Origin: Anthoceros angustus
Taxonomy: Eukaryota; Streptophyta; Anthocerotopsida; Anthocerotales; Anthocerotaceae
DNA length: 64,000 nt
Reading direction: 5' to 3'
Assembly: GCA_010909165.1 (NCBI GenBank)
Contig: VJWM01000182.1
Location: 1-64,000 of the forward strand
The notes under the pieces were generated by a model that worked only from the letters and a program-made list of their open reading frames with translations, did not search any database and was not told the DNA's origin. A program made the position numbers and the translations under genes. Of this stretch, positions 10,901 to 22,019 are shown piece by piece (the first letter of the stretch is position 1; each line of letters opens with the position of its first letter).

Positions 10901-13900
10901 TTCCTTTGGCCGTCCACAAGTGAGCCAGAACCGCTCTACACCCGAAACAAGCCTGCGCTCACTACCCTGGTCGAGGTCTAGCAGCGATAACTCACCATCT
11001 GCACGAAGCACCATACACCTGCATGGCTAGCTTCCTTGTTAAGCTGCTAAGGCCTCACTTTGTCACTGATCTTTTTTGCTTGCCTACACATAGAAAGCAT
11101 ACAAGATTGTACTCAGAATGCACTTTACTAACCTTGTAGGCTGCTTTAGCATGGCATCAGCCATAAAATCCCAGGCTCCTTCCTGAAGCTTTGTGCTGCT
11201 TGTATCCACCTGAGAAGTGGGAACAAACTGCATGGCTATCGGAGGCTTCCTTGCACTCATGATAGAGAGTTCTCGTACTATAGTAAGCTGCTCAGATATC
11301 AAACTGCTGACTTTCAGGCCCTTATTTGGTTCACAACCTAGTCAAACTAATGACCATAAATGGTCCACAGACGTGTAAAGCCTTTGTTCACAGAAAATAA
11401 CAAGTGACCTCCCTTCTGAAAATACGACCTGGTTCAGAACGAAATCTAGAGAGACTGAAGATGTACCTGTACACTAGCAGGCCTGAGCGGTGACAAGTTA
11501 CCATGTACGTGAACATGGAAAACACGGATATCAAATGGTGGGCAGGCGACAAGTATGTACTCTTGCCATGCATCCATTGCGATCGGCTTGTCAAGAAGTT
11601 GCTTTCGGCACAGCAAAGACGTTTCATCAAGATGATACCTGGGATACAGACTCAATTCATACCTGTGGCAGTCCAAGAACAGTGCAACTCAGCTCACAAC
11701 CATTAATAAACAAAAAGACCACGCGAACATCATGACGTACCAGTCCACAGATCACCACACATAACTTACGTCTTACTGGCCTCACGAAAGTTGCAAACCA
11801 CCACAATTTTCCCAAGCCACAACAAGCCTGCACAATTTATTTGACGCTCCTGTATCACATCTCCAAACACACGCCATTTTTTTGACCTCAAGTCATACAG
11901 AATTAGGCCCTGACGACCAGCCATAGCCAAGTACGTTCCATCTTCATTTGCCGCAATGTGAGTAATAGGCCAATTCACCCCAATGTACGATTGCTACAGG
12001 AGAAATAGCCAACAGACACAAGTATTAGATTACTGCTTGCCAGCAGTGCTCATTGTCAACGACGACAAGAGCTCAAACTCACAGGTATCACAAGATGGTG
12101 AATTTTCAACTCATCATCCTCATCTGACTCCAAGAGCAGCACACGATCTTCTGCTTGCAGTACTTGCCAAACATGAGAGATTCCTGCAACACTTTTGCTC
12201 AAACAGCTTTTGGCAAATGGGAATTCCACAAGCCTTGAAACATGCCCTTGCTCGACAGCAAAGAGCTGGTAGCCATGCTCTCCCCAGGATAAAGCAGCAA
12301 CACCGGTAACCATCGGTTCACTCCTCGACAGATCATTTCCCGGATAATGAGAAGAATGCGAGGAAAAAGCATTGCTCATACTACCCTGCCGTATGGTACA
12401 CATCAAGCGGCACCCTGACATGGACCAGACAGCAAGGCCCCTGTGCCGCCATCCAACAGCAACTGCCGCATTGTCAGGAGTCCACCGGATGCAATTCACT
12501 GACCCTGTATCTTCAGCTGAATAACTGCACCCACAAGTCCCGCATCATGAAAAAGGCTAACGATTACTCAAAACAACACAATATGCATACCCAAGAAAAT
12601 TCTGAAACACAGGCTCATTTCGAAAGAATGCACAAGACAAGTAAAACTGTCACAAACAGATTATGAATTAACAAACAAATCACTTCACCAGATACTTGAT
12701 CACATAAGCATCAAAATAGCAGCATGGACAGTTTCTCACCCCCAGTCAAACAAGGAAATGGACCGAAGAAGTGATGCATTGTCTGCAAGATTGAACAGTT
12801 CCACAGTGCCTCGCCTTGTTCCAACAGCTAGTGTTCGCCGCTCATGTGCAATTGATGTGCACACCCCATCCAAGACCGCAATCCACCTCTCAGGACTAAT
12901 ATCAATTCCTTGTTTCAACCCCTTCCGGGTAACAGAACAAAGCAGGACACGGCCATCAAGAAGTACAGCTACAAGAAGACATAATGTCTTAGACAACTCC
13001 AGATGCAGAAAACCATTATTTGGGCCGCGCCCGCCGCTGGACTTGTTGAAAGACGCCAGGTTTGCCAAGTTGGACACCATTGGCGACCGTGGACTGCCAT
13101 TGACCTCAGTCACATAAGCTGGTCCTACGGCCGCAACTAGCCCCTGAAAAATATCAGCAGCTCCTAATATCTGGATGTACATTGAAGACGCCATGGTTAA
13201 AGACCAGTTTCTAGGCATTTTCCTTACAGAGGAATATAAGTGGACATGTCGCAGGTACAGATAAATTTACCTCACCACTCCATGAAACTACGTGCAATGA
13301 ACCATTTGAACACCCCAAAATTATGCTCGTATCATCTGCTGCAAGACAACCCCTGCACCAAATCCCTTCTTTACAAACCGGACAAGAATTGGCACGTTGA
13401 AGTCTGCCTTGACATGTTACTAGTGCCAGAAACCAAACAATGCCAGTCCACTCACACAGTGACTGCCCGGTTGAATAGAGGCAAACTTGAACTGGAGATG
13501 AACTTAATGATCACGTTAGACAGACCATGCAAATCATCTCCAGACACTCGTAATTGCTTCCCAGAACGATTTACAGCATAAAAATGCAGGCCATTGCCAG
13601 AGGTCTGCAGGACACAACAGAGGATGAGCAACGCAGCAATCCTGTAGGCAACATCTTGTCGTCTGCCGCAATCCACATCACCCATCCCACTGCCACTTGG
13701 GAGAACGCTAAGAATAAGCCCACACCACCAATCTTGAAAAGACGAGAAGGTGACTTCTGGTTGTTTCTGTTCCAGGACCAAGGGCAGAGGTAATGTAATC
13801 GATCACTGCCATACAGGATGAAGGGGGACTCACCAGGACAGCGACAGTGCTGGTAGTTGTATTCCATACAGCTTGCACATTCACACCTCCTTCTTCCACA

Positions 13901-14303
13901 GACTTGGAGTCTCGAACATGTTGCCCAAGCTTGAGCTTATGCTGCGGTTTAACAAGTCGACAATCGGATCTCTCAAGAGCTACCGGAATAGCTGTGCTCA
14001 AATAATGTCGACTCACATAATTATAGAAATCCCAAGGTCAAAGATGAAGAGCATCCACTACTAGCCCATCATCGGATGAGAACAAGGTTTTCCTACAATT
14101 GAACAAATTTTCCAGGAGCTCCTGGCCGCATGAACCGGATCCCGCCCAACACTAACCTGATCGGCACTCCAAACTTGTATATGTGTGGATGATACGAGGA
14201 GCAGAAGTCCGTGTGCAAACGCAAGGTGAACCACTGGCTGCGAGGTGAGCGAGAGACCCACAGTGATGGGGAGAGTCTTGGGCCAGCCATAAGCCATATA
14301 CAT
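7998..14303 (-). CDS. RIC1: RIC1 homologue, subunit of the RAB6/Ypt6 guanine-nucleotide exchange factor (23 exons)
   Basis: All junctions are GT-AG and phase-consistent. Exons: 14303-14157, 13941-13834, 13604-13456, 13352-13271, 13143-12740, 12524-12083, 11993-11770, 11662-11467, 11287-11133, 11018-10844, 10740-10687, 10513-10334, 10220-10108, 10002-9820, 9594-9537, 9393-9334, 9224-9183, 9094-8982, 8825-8690, 8591-8514, 8416-8300, 8221-8159, 8069-7998. The 3351-nt CDS gives 1116 residues, close to plant RIC1. It begins MYMAYGWPKT. The N-terminal part has WD40-like strands (AVGTRRGTVELFNLA, IRWTPDNAAVAVGW, GLILYDLRSKKWRVFGD). The C-terminal RIC1 domain includes LDPELDFDREVYPLG, SVARKTDSRHWSELF and EFLLNHMRAVGFREWIVVLA. 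In yeast and animals Ric1-Rgp1 activates Ypt6/RAB6 for retrograde traffic to the Golgi. No frameshift or premature stop was found. Confidence 0.95.
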
Positions 14304-14721
14304 GGTGGCTGCTAGTCGTAATTCGCTTCCAGCCAGGCATGCCTCAACCTGTCGTGCTAGAGCAGGGATGCCCCTCCTAGCGATTTGAGAGTGTTGAGTC
14401 GGCTTCCAGAGTGACACCTAGGTTCACCTTGGAAGAGGGTTTTCGTTATATAGGAAACGAAGAGGGGTGATCCCAACCTACACCTTTACATTCTCACAAA
14501 GTTTAGCGTGGATGTGAGTTATATGAGTCTTGGTAGGTTCGTTCAGCAGTTTTCACTTAGGAACGACGCAGGGGATTTGATGTTTATAACCTTTATAAAC
14601 CTCCTAGATTTAGTTTATAACCTTCTAGTTTATAACCTTCTAATTTATAACCTTCTAGCTTTAATGTCACGTGGAGGAGGGGTTTTTCTCCTACACGCAT
14701 CCTTGAGGTTAGCCAAGGACT
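14304..14721. other. upstream region of RIC1
   Basis: Holds the RIC1 5' UTR and promoter. The RIC1 frame stays open upstream to 14417, but homologues start at MYMAYGWP, so the ATG at 14303 is preferred. The far part contains a small tandem repeat described separately. Confidence 0.4.
14583..14660. repeat. short A+T-rich tandem repeat
   Basis: TTTATAACCTTCTAG-like 14-15-bp units occur three to four times in a row (clearest at 14612-14660), with a more degenerate TTTATAAACCTCCTAG unit just before. It lies about 300 bp upstream of the RIC1 start. Confidence 0.75.
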
Positions 14722-15115
14722 TTATCCCCTGAGGCCAGGGACTTTTATCTTTTGAAGCCAGGGTCGCCTTGCCACATTTCTCCTTGCTCCTCGAGGTTGG
14801 GCTGCGTGGGCTTCAAGCGTCGCTCTTGGAGAAGCACTACCAGCAGGTACAGTTGGCCCCTCTTCCTCGTCCACCATGGAAGATTTCTTATTCAAAGGAA
14901 GTTCCCCCTTTTCCCTCTTTTCCAACGCTGCTACCTTTGCAGCATCCACATACCGGGAATTGCACGTGTGCGTCATTTGAGAGAAATATCTAGCTATGCA
15001 AGATTTCACCACTAAATCTAGGAAGGCCTCCGCCACACACTTGATTAACTAGGCCTTCTCTCCTTTCGAAGCGTCCCGCCAGCTTGTGAGGTAGCCTAGG
15101 TCGTTGACAACATTT
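14722..15115 (-). pseudogene. reading-frame fragment with an in-frame TAG, possibly the 3' part of the ParB/methyltransferase gene
   Basis: Read leftwards, the frame gives LGYLTSWRDASKGEKA, a TAG, then LIKCVAEAFLDLVVKSC and KVAALEKREKGELP, ending at a stop near 14722. It is not recognised as a known domain. It follows the ParB/methyltransferase frame on the same strand with a frame change. If the TAG was a CAG codon, the phrase reads through naturally, as in the neighbouring frame. Alternatively it is an unrelated repeat fragment. Confidence 0.35.
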
Positions 15116-15271
15116 GAAGCGCCTCAATATACAAAGCCGCTTCCGGAAAACCGTGATAATAACAAAAACAGCAGTTTCTACGTATGTAATGAATTCGTAT
15201 ATGGTTTATGGGTTTAGGGTTTTACAAAAGAGTAGTTTTCAACATCGGAACACAGTAGACATGGTCATGGG

Positions 15272-17379
15272 CATAGACATGCCGGTGCCCAAGATCGTTT
15301 TACATCAATCCGGAAATATAGCGGAGCATGGATTATCCAAAATAGCATCGTCTGGCGTATATGTTGTGCCAAGGATAAAAGAGATGACCGGCGCCCACCC
15401 TGCAGGCAAATGGTCGACAAAAGTAACTGGCATAAAACAATGTCATTGCTGCAGTCTAGGTGGAAAGGTCTTCCATTCCGACTTGAGTCTCTGGAGGGCA
15501 TTGCCCATGCACGCTATCCATAACCACTTCCAGTCCTTTCATTTGAGTACGCTATGTGTCTTCAATGTTGTGATTTTCCTCCATCGTAATATCTTTGTCA
15601 GTATGGTCTTCTTCCGCGCCACTGGTGGAGTCCTTTTGTGGCCAAATAGCGTCTAGGGTCTGCTACCCATCATCCAGGATGTCATCAGTACTCTCCTTCC
15701 TTCCGTTAGCTGCCAAACGAACAACCTACGACTGAGACCCATCCTTTTGAGACAAACTCACCTCTTTTGCCCAGAGCTAGGTCAGGCCCTCACAATGTGG
15801 TTTATGATTTAACTCCTCTTCTGCGTCTAGCAGCACTTCGTAGCCATGAACCCTCTAAGGAATAAACTCTGAGCACCTCTTATCTACCTCGATTGCAATG
15901 CAGTTGTGTCCACAGAGCAAGGCTGCCAAAGTCGTTGACCCACTCCCACCATAAGCATCCAGAATCCGATCCCCCTCCTTCGAGAAGCTTTTGATGAGCC
16001 TCGTCATCAAAGCCAATGGCCTTTGATAAGCACAGACCACCAGCTTGTCCAATGATGTGTAAAGCAACTTCTTCACCATTGTAGGATGCCCGATGACTGC
16101 CCTCCCATTGTTAAAAGACCCATGGATGTTACTGGGGATCATGAAAACTTTGATCTTCTTGCTATCCGATGTTAAACCCCACCCTATAGTCACGTACTCC
16201 GTAGTGTCGTTCCTACCCAAGTCATTGTGTATATTTGTTTTGCATAATGAATGTCTCATCTCCGGGACAGTTAAGCCACAATACACATGGGCTTCGATCC
16301 ATTGAAAACATGCCTTTCCTAGTGATATGTCCGCTAGATGCCTCATGGCTGCGTAGGTGTGGTTCCCTTCTAGAGCGCCCATAACGTACTTCTTCGCCCT
16401 AAACCTTTTCCAATCAAGTTGTTCAATGTCCTCACACTCTGCAGGGTCAATCACACATAAAAGTGGAAGGACTCCTTCTTCGATCCTTCCTTTTGCAATG
16501 ACTCGGGCAAGATAGTTTGCCCCCGCCTCATCAACTTTCCGGATCTGGGCATCAGGGGTCAGGAAGGCAGCAGGCCTCAAATTTTTGAGTTTCACCAAAA
16601 TAGTTTCGAGCACCACTTTTTTGGAACGAGCAGACTGAAGTACATTCTTAAGGTAGTCTTCATCCATATGCGACACCTCCAATCGCTCATTGTCAGTGGC
16701 CACGTGAACAATTTGAATCCCATTGCTGTCTGAAGGTCTGATTGCGCGCTTCCCTTTCAAGCGCCTCTGGGTATCTGCCGGATCCACTCTTGGAGTTCTC
16801 GTTTTCCTGCCGCCTGCCTTTGCAGAGGTCCTACGTTTTTTGCGGTTGGGCGAGGCCTCCCCGCCATCACCGTCAGAGTCAAGAGAGGTGCCGGCATGTC
16901 GGTGCCCCTCTACTTTGCATTCGCTGTCGTGGAGGGCGCCGACTTCTTTATCCCCTTCCCCAACATCAGGCCTTCCACCAGCCTCACGGCCCACTTGCAC
17001 ACCGCCCATTGTGCTAGGGTGGCACCTGCCCTAGGATGAATCCCCATGGGCGCCGACATGTCGGCACCCTCCCTCTTCAACCCCCACACCATATCCAGGC
17101 ATAAACCACCCAACCTGTGGGGTGCCCAAAGTATCTATGTCGTGAAGGGCCTATAGGGCGCCAACATGCCGGCGCCCTTCTTCCTCCACAAGGTTATAAG
17201 GCAACGTACAAACATCCATGGACGCTCCCGGCAGATTCAACTCGTCCTCCACCATTCCATCCTCCTCTTCCTGTTTAGATGCCCCATCATCTGAATGCCC
17301 TAAGACATCTAAGACGGGCCCATCCTCTTCCTCTGAAGGCCTAAACTCGTTGTCTTCTTCATCTTCCACAAATGCCAGC
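15272..17379 (-). pseudogene. ParB-like / N4-N6 (beta-type) DNA methyltransferase gene, interrupted only by TAG codons
   Basis: The longest open piece is 17009-15855 (384 codons). It has an acidic/basic N-terminus with an NRKKRR cluster (possible nuclear signal), a ParB-like segment ending in EGNHTYAAMRHL (residues 214-225), and the C-terminal half of an amino-methyltransferase: motif X YQRPLALMTRLI (328-339) and SAM-binding motif I DAYGGSGSTT (351-360) followed by IAIEVD. No motif IV (S/D/N-PPY) is visible between them, so the catalytic centre seems deleted. The same frame continues on both sides: upstream to an acidic stretch (SEEEDGPVLDVLGHSDDGA, 17379-17154) across TAGs at 17153 and 17033, and downstream across TAGs at 15857, 15779, 15728, 15665, 15554 and 15458 to a TAA near 15272. 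Such enzymes are typical of bacteria and phages; here the context is retroelement-rich plant DNA. Confidence 0.6.
16885..17179. repeat. three CATG-centred GC-rich palindromes
   Basis: Near-perfect palindromes of the form GGCGCCGACATGTCGGCRCC lie at about 16887-16906, 17048-17069 and 17155-17178. In the methyltransferase frame each encodes a GxRHxG-type phrase (GRRHVGA, GCRHVGA, GHRHAGT), so they are also a protein-level repeat. Confidence 0.7.
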
Positions 17380-17934
17380 TCTCCCTAAGCAAAAGCTTCA
17401 AGTCCTTAGCGAGTACTCCTGTATGACATTTCTCGCTTGTGAATTTTGATAGATTGTGCTATTGCTACACACAAGACCCTGTACACAACTCTCTCATCCT
17501 CATCATAGAATTTCCAGCATCACCATTGCTTAGCACAAGACATGAATGTTTCTGACTTACGTTCTGAAAGCACAAGCGAAGACATCACAGGTTACCGTAA
17601 AGGACACTTACAGTCTGTGCAAGCATTACCTCACGAAATTTCAGAGATAAGTCCCTGGGCTCCCACTTATGGGCATTGAAGTTAGACACACTCGAACAAA
17701 TGCTATCTTTATTATGGCCGGGAAGAGTGTCAAATTCATCTGACCTTTCTATGCGAGCACACGCAACTCACGGTGCCCTCGTGCTCCAAGGCAAGTGTTG
17801 CCCACACAACCCAACCAGCCCTCACTCTTTGGTTCAGCAGAGCTCCCGCGTGTCCATCATGACAGACTCCTCATATGAATAAGATGAGGGGATTGGGTTC
17901 CCAGCAGACATTGCCTTCAACCTTGGGGGTTTAC
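17380..17934. other. unassigned
   Basis: Upstream flank of the acidic methyltransferase N-terminus. In-frame TAG and TAA codons occur right above 17379, so any further exon would need a splice site that I cannot place. Nothing else recognised. Confidence 0.3.
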
Positions 17935-18210
17935 CCTACTAGAAATGGCAGCCCATGTTACACTTTATGTTAAGATTTGGACCCCTGGATGTAACACTTA
18001 TGTTGCAATTTTGGGGCCATGTAACACTTTTTGGGCCTCTTGTTACACATTGGCTTGGAAACCAAACCGGAGCGTTTGTTGCAACCATATTACAATGGTG
18101 TTGCAATTATGTTGAGATGAAGTGAGAGGTGTTTTTGTCCTCTCTCAAGATTGCAACATATAAAATGTTACAAGAAAAGTCTTGTAACACTTTTGGAGGC
18201 TTGGTACCGA
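17935..18210. mobile_element. probable end of a CACTA-like or related DNA transposon
   Basis: The stretch begins with CCCTACTAGAAATGGC, close to the CACTACTAGAAA-type termini of CACTA elements, and is followed by a dense set of subterminal repeats TGTAACACTT and inverted TGTTACAC (at least six between 17950 and 18190). No transposase is seen and no matching opposite end was found in the window. Confidence 0.45.
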
Positions 18211-19235
18211 ACCTCCTCCCCATCTACCTTCCTCCTTTTACTACTATTACCCTATGGAATACCAAGTTTTACTTAGTAGTTCCCATTGATACTCATATGG
18301 ATACACATACATATAAATACATGTACGAATATATTATTCGTAAAATATGCATATTGTTCATAGCCACATATACTATACGATAATTTTCTATGACATACGG
18401 TCATATTCCATTTTGTATAAAATAAGCATATATGTCACACAGATTACGTACATACTTTGTACACGTCCACGATACGGTACTTTGTATTTACCATTTATGA
18501 GAATATGGAGGCATCCATACACCCCAAATTTCACCACAACGGCCTATTTTCATTTTTCCGGTGTCACGCAACCTACCTCCTCAAGCGGGCGTTGCGTGCC
18601 TAGCTCATCCCCCATGGCCATCGGCTTCCTGCCACGGCTCGCCCAAACCATGTTATCATCGCATTTACCAGTTTATCCTTGAGCACTCAGTGCCTTTTGT
18701 GCCTACGAGTTTGTGCTACGCGGACCCATGTTTGCTATGCGCCGGCGTGGGGTTGTTTGGCTCCATACATGGCCCTCTCCATCATTTCTAATTTCCTACT
18801 CCTCATCGTAAGCATGAGAAGGAAACTTCCTACACCCCCCCTGTTTTGCGATTTTCTTCCTCCCCTTCCTCTTCCGTTCGTCCGCGACCAGCTTTGTCCT
18901 TTCCATCGCATCCATCGCCTTCTGCAGGCACCCACAGCACATACATCACAGCATGCCCTTCAAAACATGTGCAGCATACAGAGGTGTGCACAACGAGCTT
19001 TCGATTTGCTTACCTTCCCCGTACTCCATCCGTCATTCTTGCTGGGTGCTGGCTCATACTCCATCCTTGCCTCACCACCACTCTCTTCAAACTCTATGGA
19101 GCGGATGGGGCTTCGGTTCCACTCAAACTGACCACCGATCCTGCGAACCGAAGGGTATTGAGCTATGGGACTGCAAGATTCCTGAACCGGGATACTCTCG
19201 TTCGTCCAGCCTGAGCGCAAGAGCACCATCACTCT
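18211..19235. other. A+T-rich then unassigned sequence
   Basis: 18280-18480 is A+T-rich with many ATATAC/ACATAT steps and no coding sense. 18500-19235 contains short open frames on both strands; a minus-strand frame with PIRSIEFEESGGEARMEYEP is the most protein-like but is not recognised. Confidence 0.3.
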
Positions 19236-19463
19236 TCAATCCCGCCCCCTGCGTGAAACTATGTACGGCATTGCATCAAAGTTAGTGTTGGTCCCCTCGC
19301 TAGTCCAATCTGCTAGCCAGGCCAACTTGTCAATCACTTCATCCCACAGCCTTTGCCACAGGTAGGCAGGTTCTATCTCTGCCAAGATGGTCAGCTCAGA
19401 GATGGAACGACCAGCATAAAACAGCAAGGAAAAATCCACAATGTTCTCTTCGAAATCCACCAT
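19236..19463 (-). CDS. unidentified short open frame
   Basis: A 75-codon frame with balanced protein-like composition (AYLWQRLWDEVIDKLAWLAD). I do not recognise it. It has no clear start context and sits among repeat fragments on the same strand as the methyltransferase and PHD pieces, so it is probably a fragment of a larger decayed coding region rather than an independent gene. Confidence 0.25.
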   Translation of the reverse strand: MVDFEENIVDFSLLFYAGRSISELTILAEIEPAYLWQRLWDEVIDKLAWLADWTSEGTNTNFDAMPYIVSRRGRD

Positions 19464-20184
19464 CTACTTAGCTTTCATTGGCACCCATGGGCCCCCTTTT
19501 GCAACGTCGGTTGTGACGCTTGGGGTGCTCCGCGGGCCCTACGATGCTGGCAGTTGCAATGTCGAGCTCTAGAAAGGGGATTGCTGATGTGCAAAAATCG
19601 TTCATGTCCCCTTCAGGCACATTCGCCGACACCCCTTATTCCCAGAGCCTTACACCCACCGCCAGCACGAGAGCTGTATGGTTGTCCTTTCTACCAAACA
19701 AACATCAGCAATCCGCCTCTCCCGGATTGCGCCTAACCCACCGCCGCTTGGCATGCATGCGGCGTGTGATCTGCTGAAGTCGTGGCGCCATCCGTGATCC
19801 CGGCAGAAGCCGTAACCTCGCCGTAATTGCAGCTTGGCGCTTCATGCTCGGCCTCTGTCAGACCTCATATACATCGGAGATGGGCATACGCATGCCCATC
19901 ACCATCCATGCCGATGCACATGAGCATGTGCTCATGATCACACACACCCCGCACGCACACATACCCATTGCATTCGCCGACATCCTATTTGCCATGACAA
20001 CTACCGCGCCATAGTTGCATAGCGGGCATGGCCTCGAACGGTTTCATGTCTAAGTTGTAACCTAACCTAACGCACACCTCTCAAGCACACCCGTAAAACG
20101 ACAAGTAAACGACAATGTTCTAAGCTAAGCACCAAAGAGTGATAAACACCAAAATGGCCCCCCTGCCAAAGTCGCAGCCACAAA
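19464..20184. other. unassigned
   Basis: No recognisable gene. A run of CA-rich phrases around CATGCCCATCACCATCC and CACACACCCCGCACGCACAC (19880-19970) is low-complexity. Confidence 0.3.
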
Positions 20185-21170
20185 TTACGCTGGTTGTGGC
20201 GGCACTTTGGGCACTTTAAATACCGTAAAACCGCCGATAGAAGCGCCTGAACATGCTATCACGCAGTTGAGGCTCAGATGGTTTCTCATGCTCCAGGTGT
20301 CCTGTAGCCAGAAGGTCCGCCACCCGCCGTTCCTCGGGATCGAAGTACTCATCCACCTGAGCCTTGCCCAATCGCTGTCTTTCCATGGCACGGTGTCGAG
20401 CCATCATTTCTTCTTCTTCATCACTGTCCAGTTCGGTTTTGACCCTGGGAAGCTATGGCCCATTCAAACCGTTGACATAATATTGCTTCTCAATGCATTG
20501 GGCACGCAAGAAATCCCCTACGTTATTGTTAAGCAAATACCAACATTCAGACGTTGGCTCATCCCACTCCAAAGCTCCAGTCCGTAAACACACAAACAGC
20601 CTATAAAATGCCCTGGGATAACCAATGGCATACCATCCCGCCTTATCTCGGTGGAAGTGGCTAAGCCACACTTTTAAGCTGCGCACATCTGCAGGCTTCT
20701 CCTGCTGCCTGTACATCAAAAACCCCTCCTTGGGCCAGTGATCAAAGTCCTGGTGCATGAACAGGTGATGCTCCAGCTTGCGAAAGGCACCTTCACAAGA
20801 ACTGGTCCATAAAAAGGTATGCATGTTCATTCCCCGACCTGCGAGCTCAAAGAGATCCTTGTGATCATAAGGGAAGTTCTCCACTTGGCATGTTTCATGA
20901 TGCGACTCCATGTACAGTAAGAAGGCCTGTAACTCCAGGAAAGTTTCCGGCCTTTCAGGCTTGCCAGGTTGGTATTTACGCACCAACGGGTTGCGCCATT
21001 TGTCCTCCCACGGCCGTTCGGGAAACTGCGGCACACTGTGATTCATTCTGCGAAAACAAGTCCTGCATGTGTGGTCAGCCTCCAAGTCCATGTTGGCCAG
21101 TTGTGGCTTGCACCTCGAGGACCCCCACCATGTTTTGGTTCTGACCGTTTACGCCGAGCTGTGATAGGCT
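20185..21170 (-). pseudogene. unidentified coding sequence, frameshifted
   Basis: Reading leftwards from about 21170, an open frame gives WWGSSRCKPQLANMDLEADH, HTCRTCFRRMNHSVP, a long aromatic-rich stretch (QAFLLYMESHHETC, HFHRDKAGWYAIGYPRAFYR, ECWYLLNNNVGDFL) and ends GLNGP at 20453. A shifted frame then continues with LDSDEEEEMMARHRAMERQR to 20185. The CxxC pair and earlier Cys could bind zinc. I do not recognise the family. Composition and length (over 280 residues together) argue for a once-real protein. It lies on the same strand between a PHD-integrase remnant (right) and a ParB/methyltransferase (left). Confidence 0.4.
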
Positions 21171-21413
21171 GGATTGCACTCCGTCCCGCTACTCGCCGAT
21201 CTTTGGGTCAATCTGTAAACGCCCCGGCCTTCCGGCATCACGCCCCACTACTCCTAACACTACCGCTGCTTATCACTTAGTGTTGTACAAGCCCAGCATC
21301 ATCATCACCATCCTTGACAAGTGCACCTGAGTCCTATGAACCACTAACGCCGTGACCAATAGTCCCGTACTGAGATCGAAACCCACAATTTGACGCTCAG
21401 CATCAGTACGGCT

Positions 21414-21812
21414 GCGGGCACATGATTGGTGGTCAAGAACGTCACACACCACCAAGGTGCCTCAACAGCCTTGCAACATCAACGGTGATGCACGATCTTG
21501 CAGACCCTAAAATTGCGGTAGCCAACTGCGCCCAGCCTTTGCCATACCTCGCAACCGGTTGTTCCCCTTTTTACTTCCCGCACTTCACAGACTTCACTTG
21601 CCCGGCGCCTGCGGGCACATGATTGGTGGTCAAGAACGTCACACACCACCAAGGTGCCTCAACAGCCTTGCAACATCAACGGTGATGCACGATCTTGCAG
21701 GGGCCTAAAATTGCGGTAGCCAACTGCGCCCAGCGCCTTTGCCATACCTCAAATCGCAACGGTTGTTCCCCTTTTTACTTCCCGCACTTCACAGACTTCA
21801 CTTGCCCGCTGC
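21414..21812. repeat. tandem duplication of a ~197-bp unit
   Basis: The sequence from GCGGGCACATGATTGG at 21414 is repeated from 21611 with few differences (for example ATCTTGCAGACCC against ATCTTGCAGGGGCC), ending near 21812. Confidence 0.9.
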
Positions 21813-22019
21813 CCTGGGCACCTGCAGCCATCACACACCTTGTCGTTAGTCACGCTTCGCCCACGTGACCTTCAATTCTCCCTAGCCTCTGCCTTCGTGC
21901 AATATCGCCGCTCTCCCGCTCCAAATCGCCCTGCCCCATGCTCTTGCCACTGGCGTGTTGGTGCTGTGTGTGTTCACGCACACGGGCTTTATGCACCGCT
22001 TGCCCTAATGGCATGGTTG
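21813..22019. other. unassigned
   Basis: Short stretch between the direct repeat and the PHD-integrase remnant; nothing recognised. Confidence 0.3.

Noticed and set aside
15205-15230. TTTAGGGTTTTAC, telomere-like
   Set aside because: Only a single plant telomere-like heptamer; no array.
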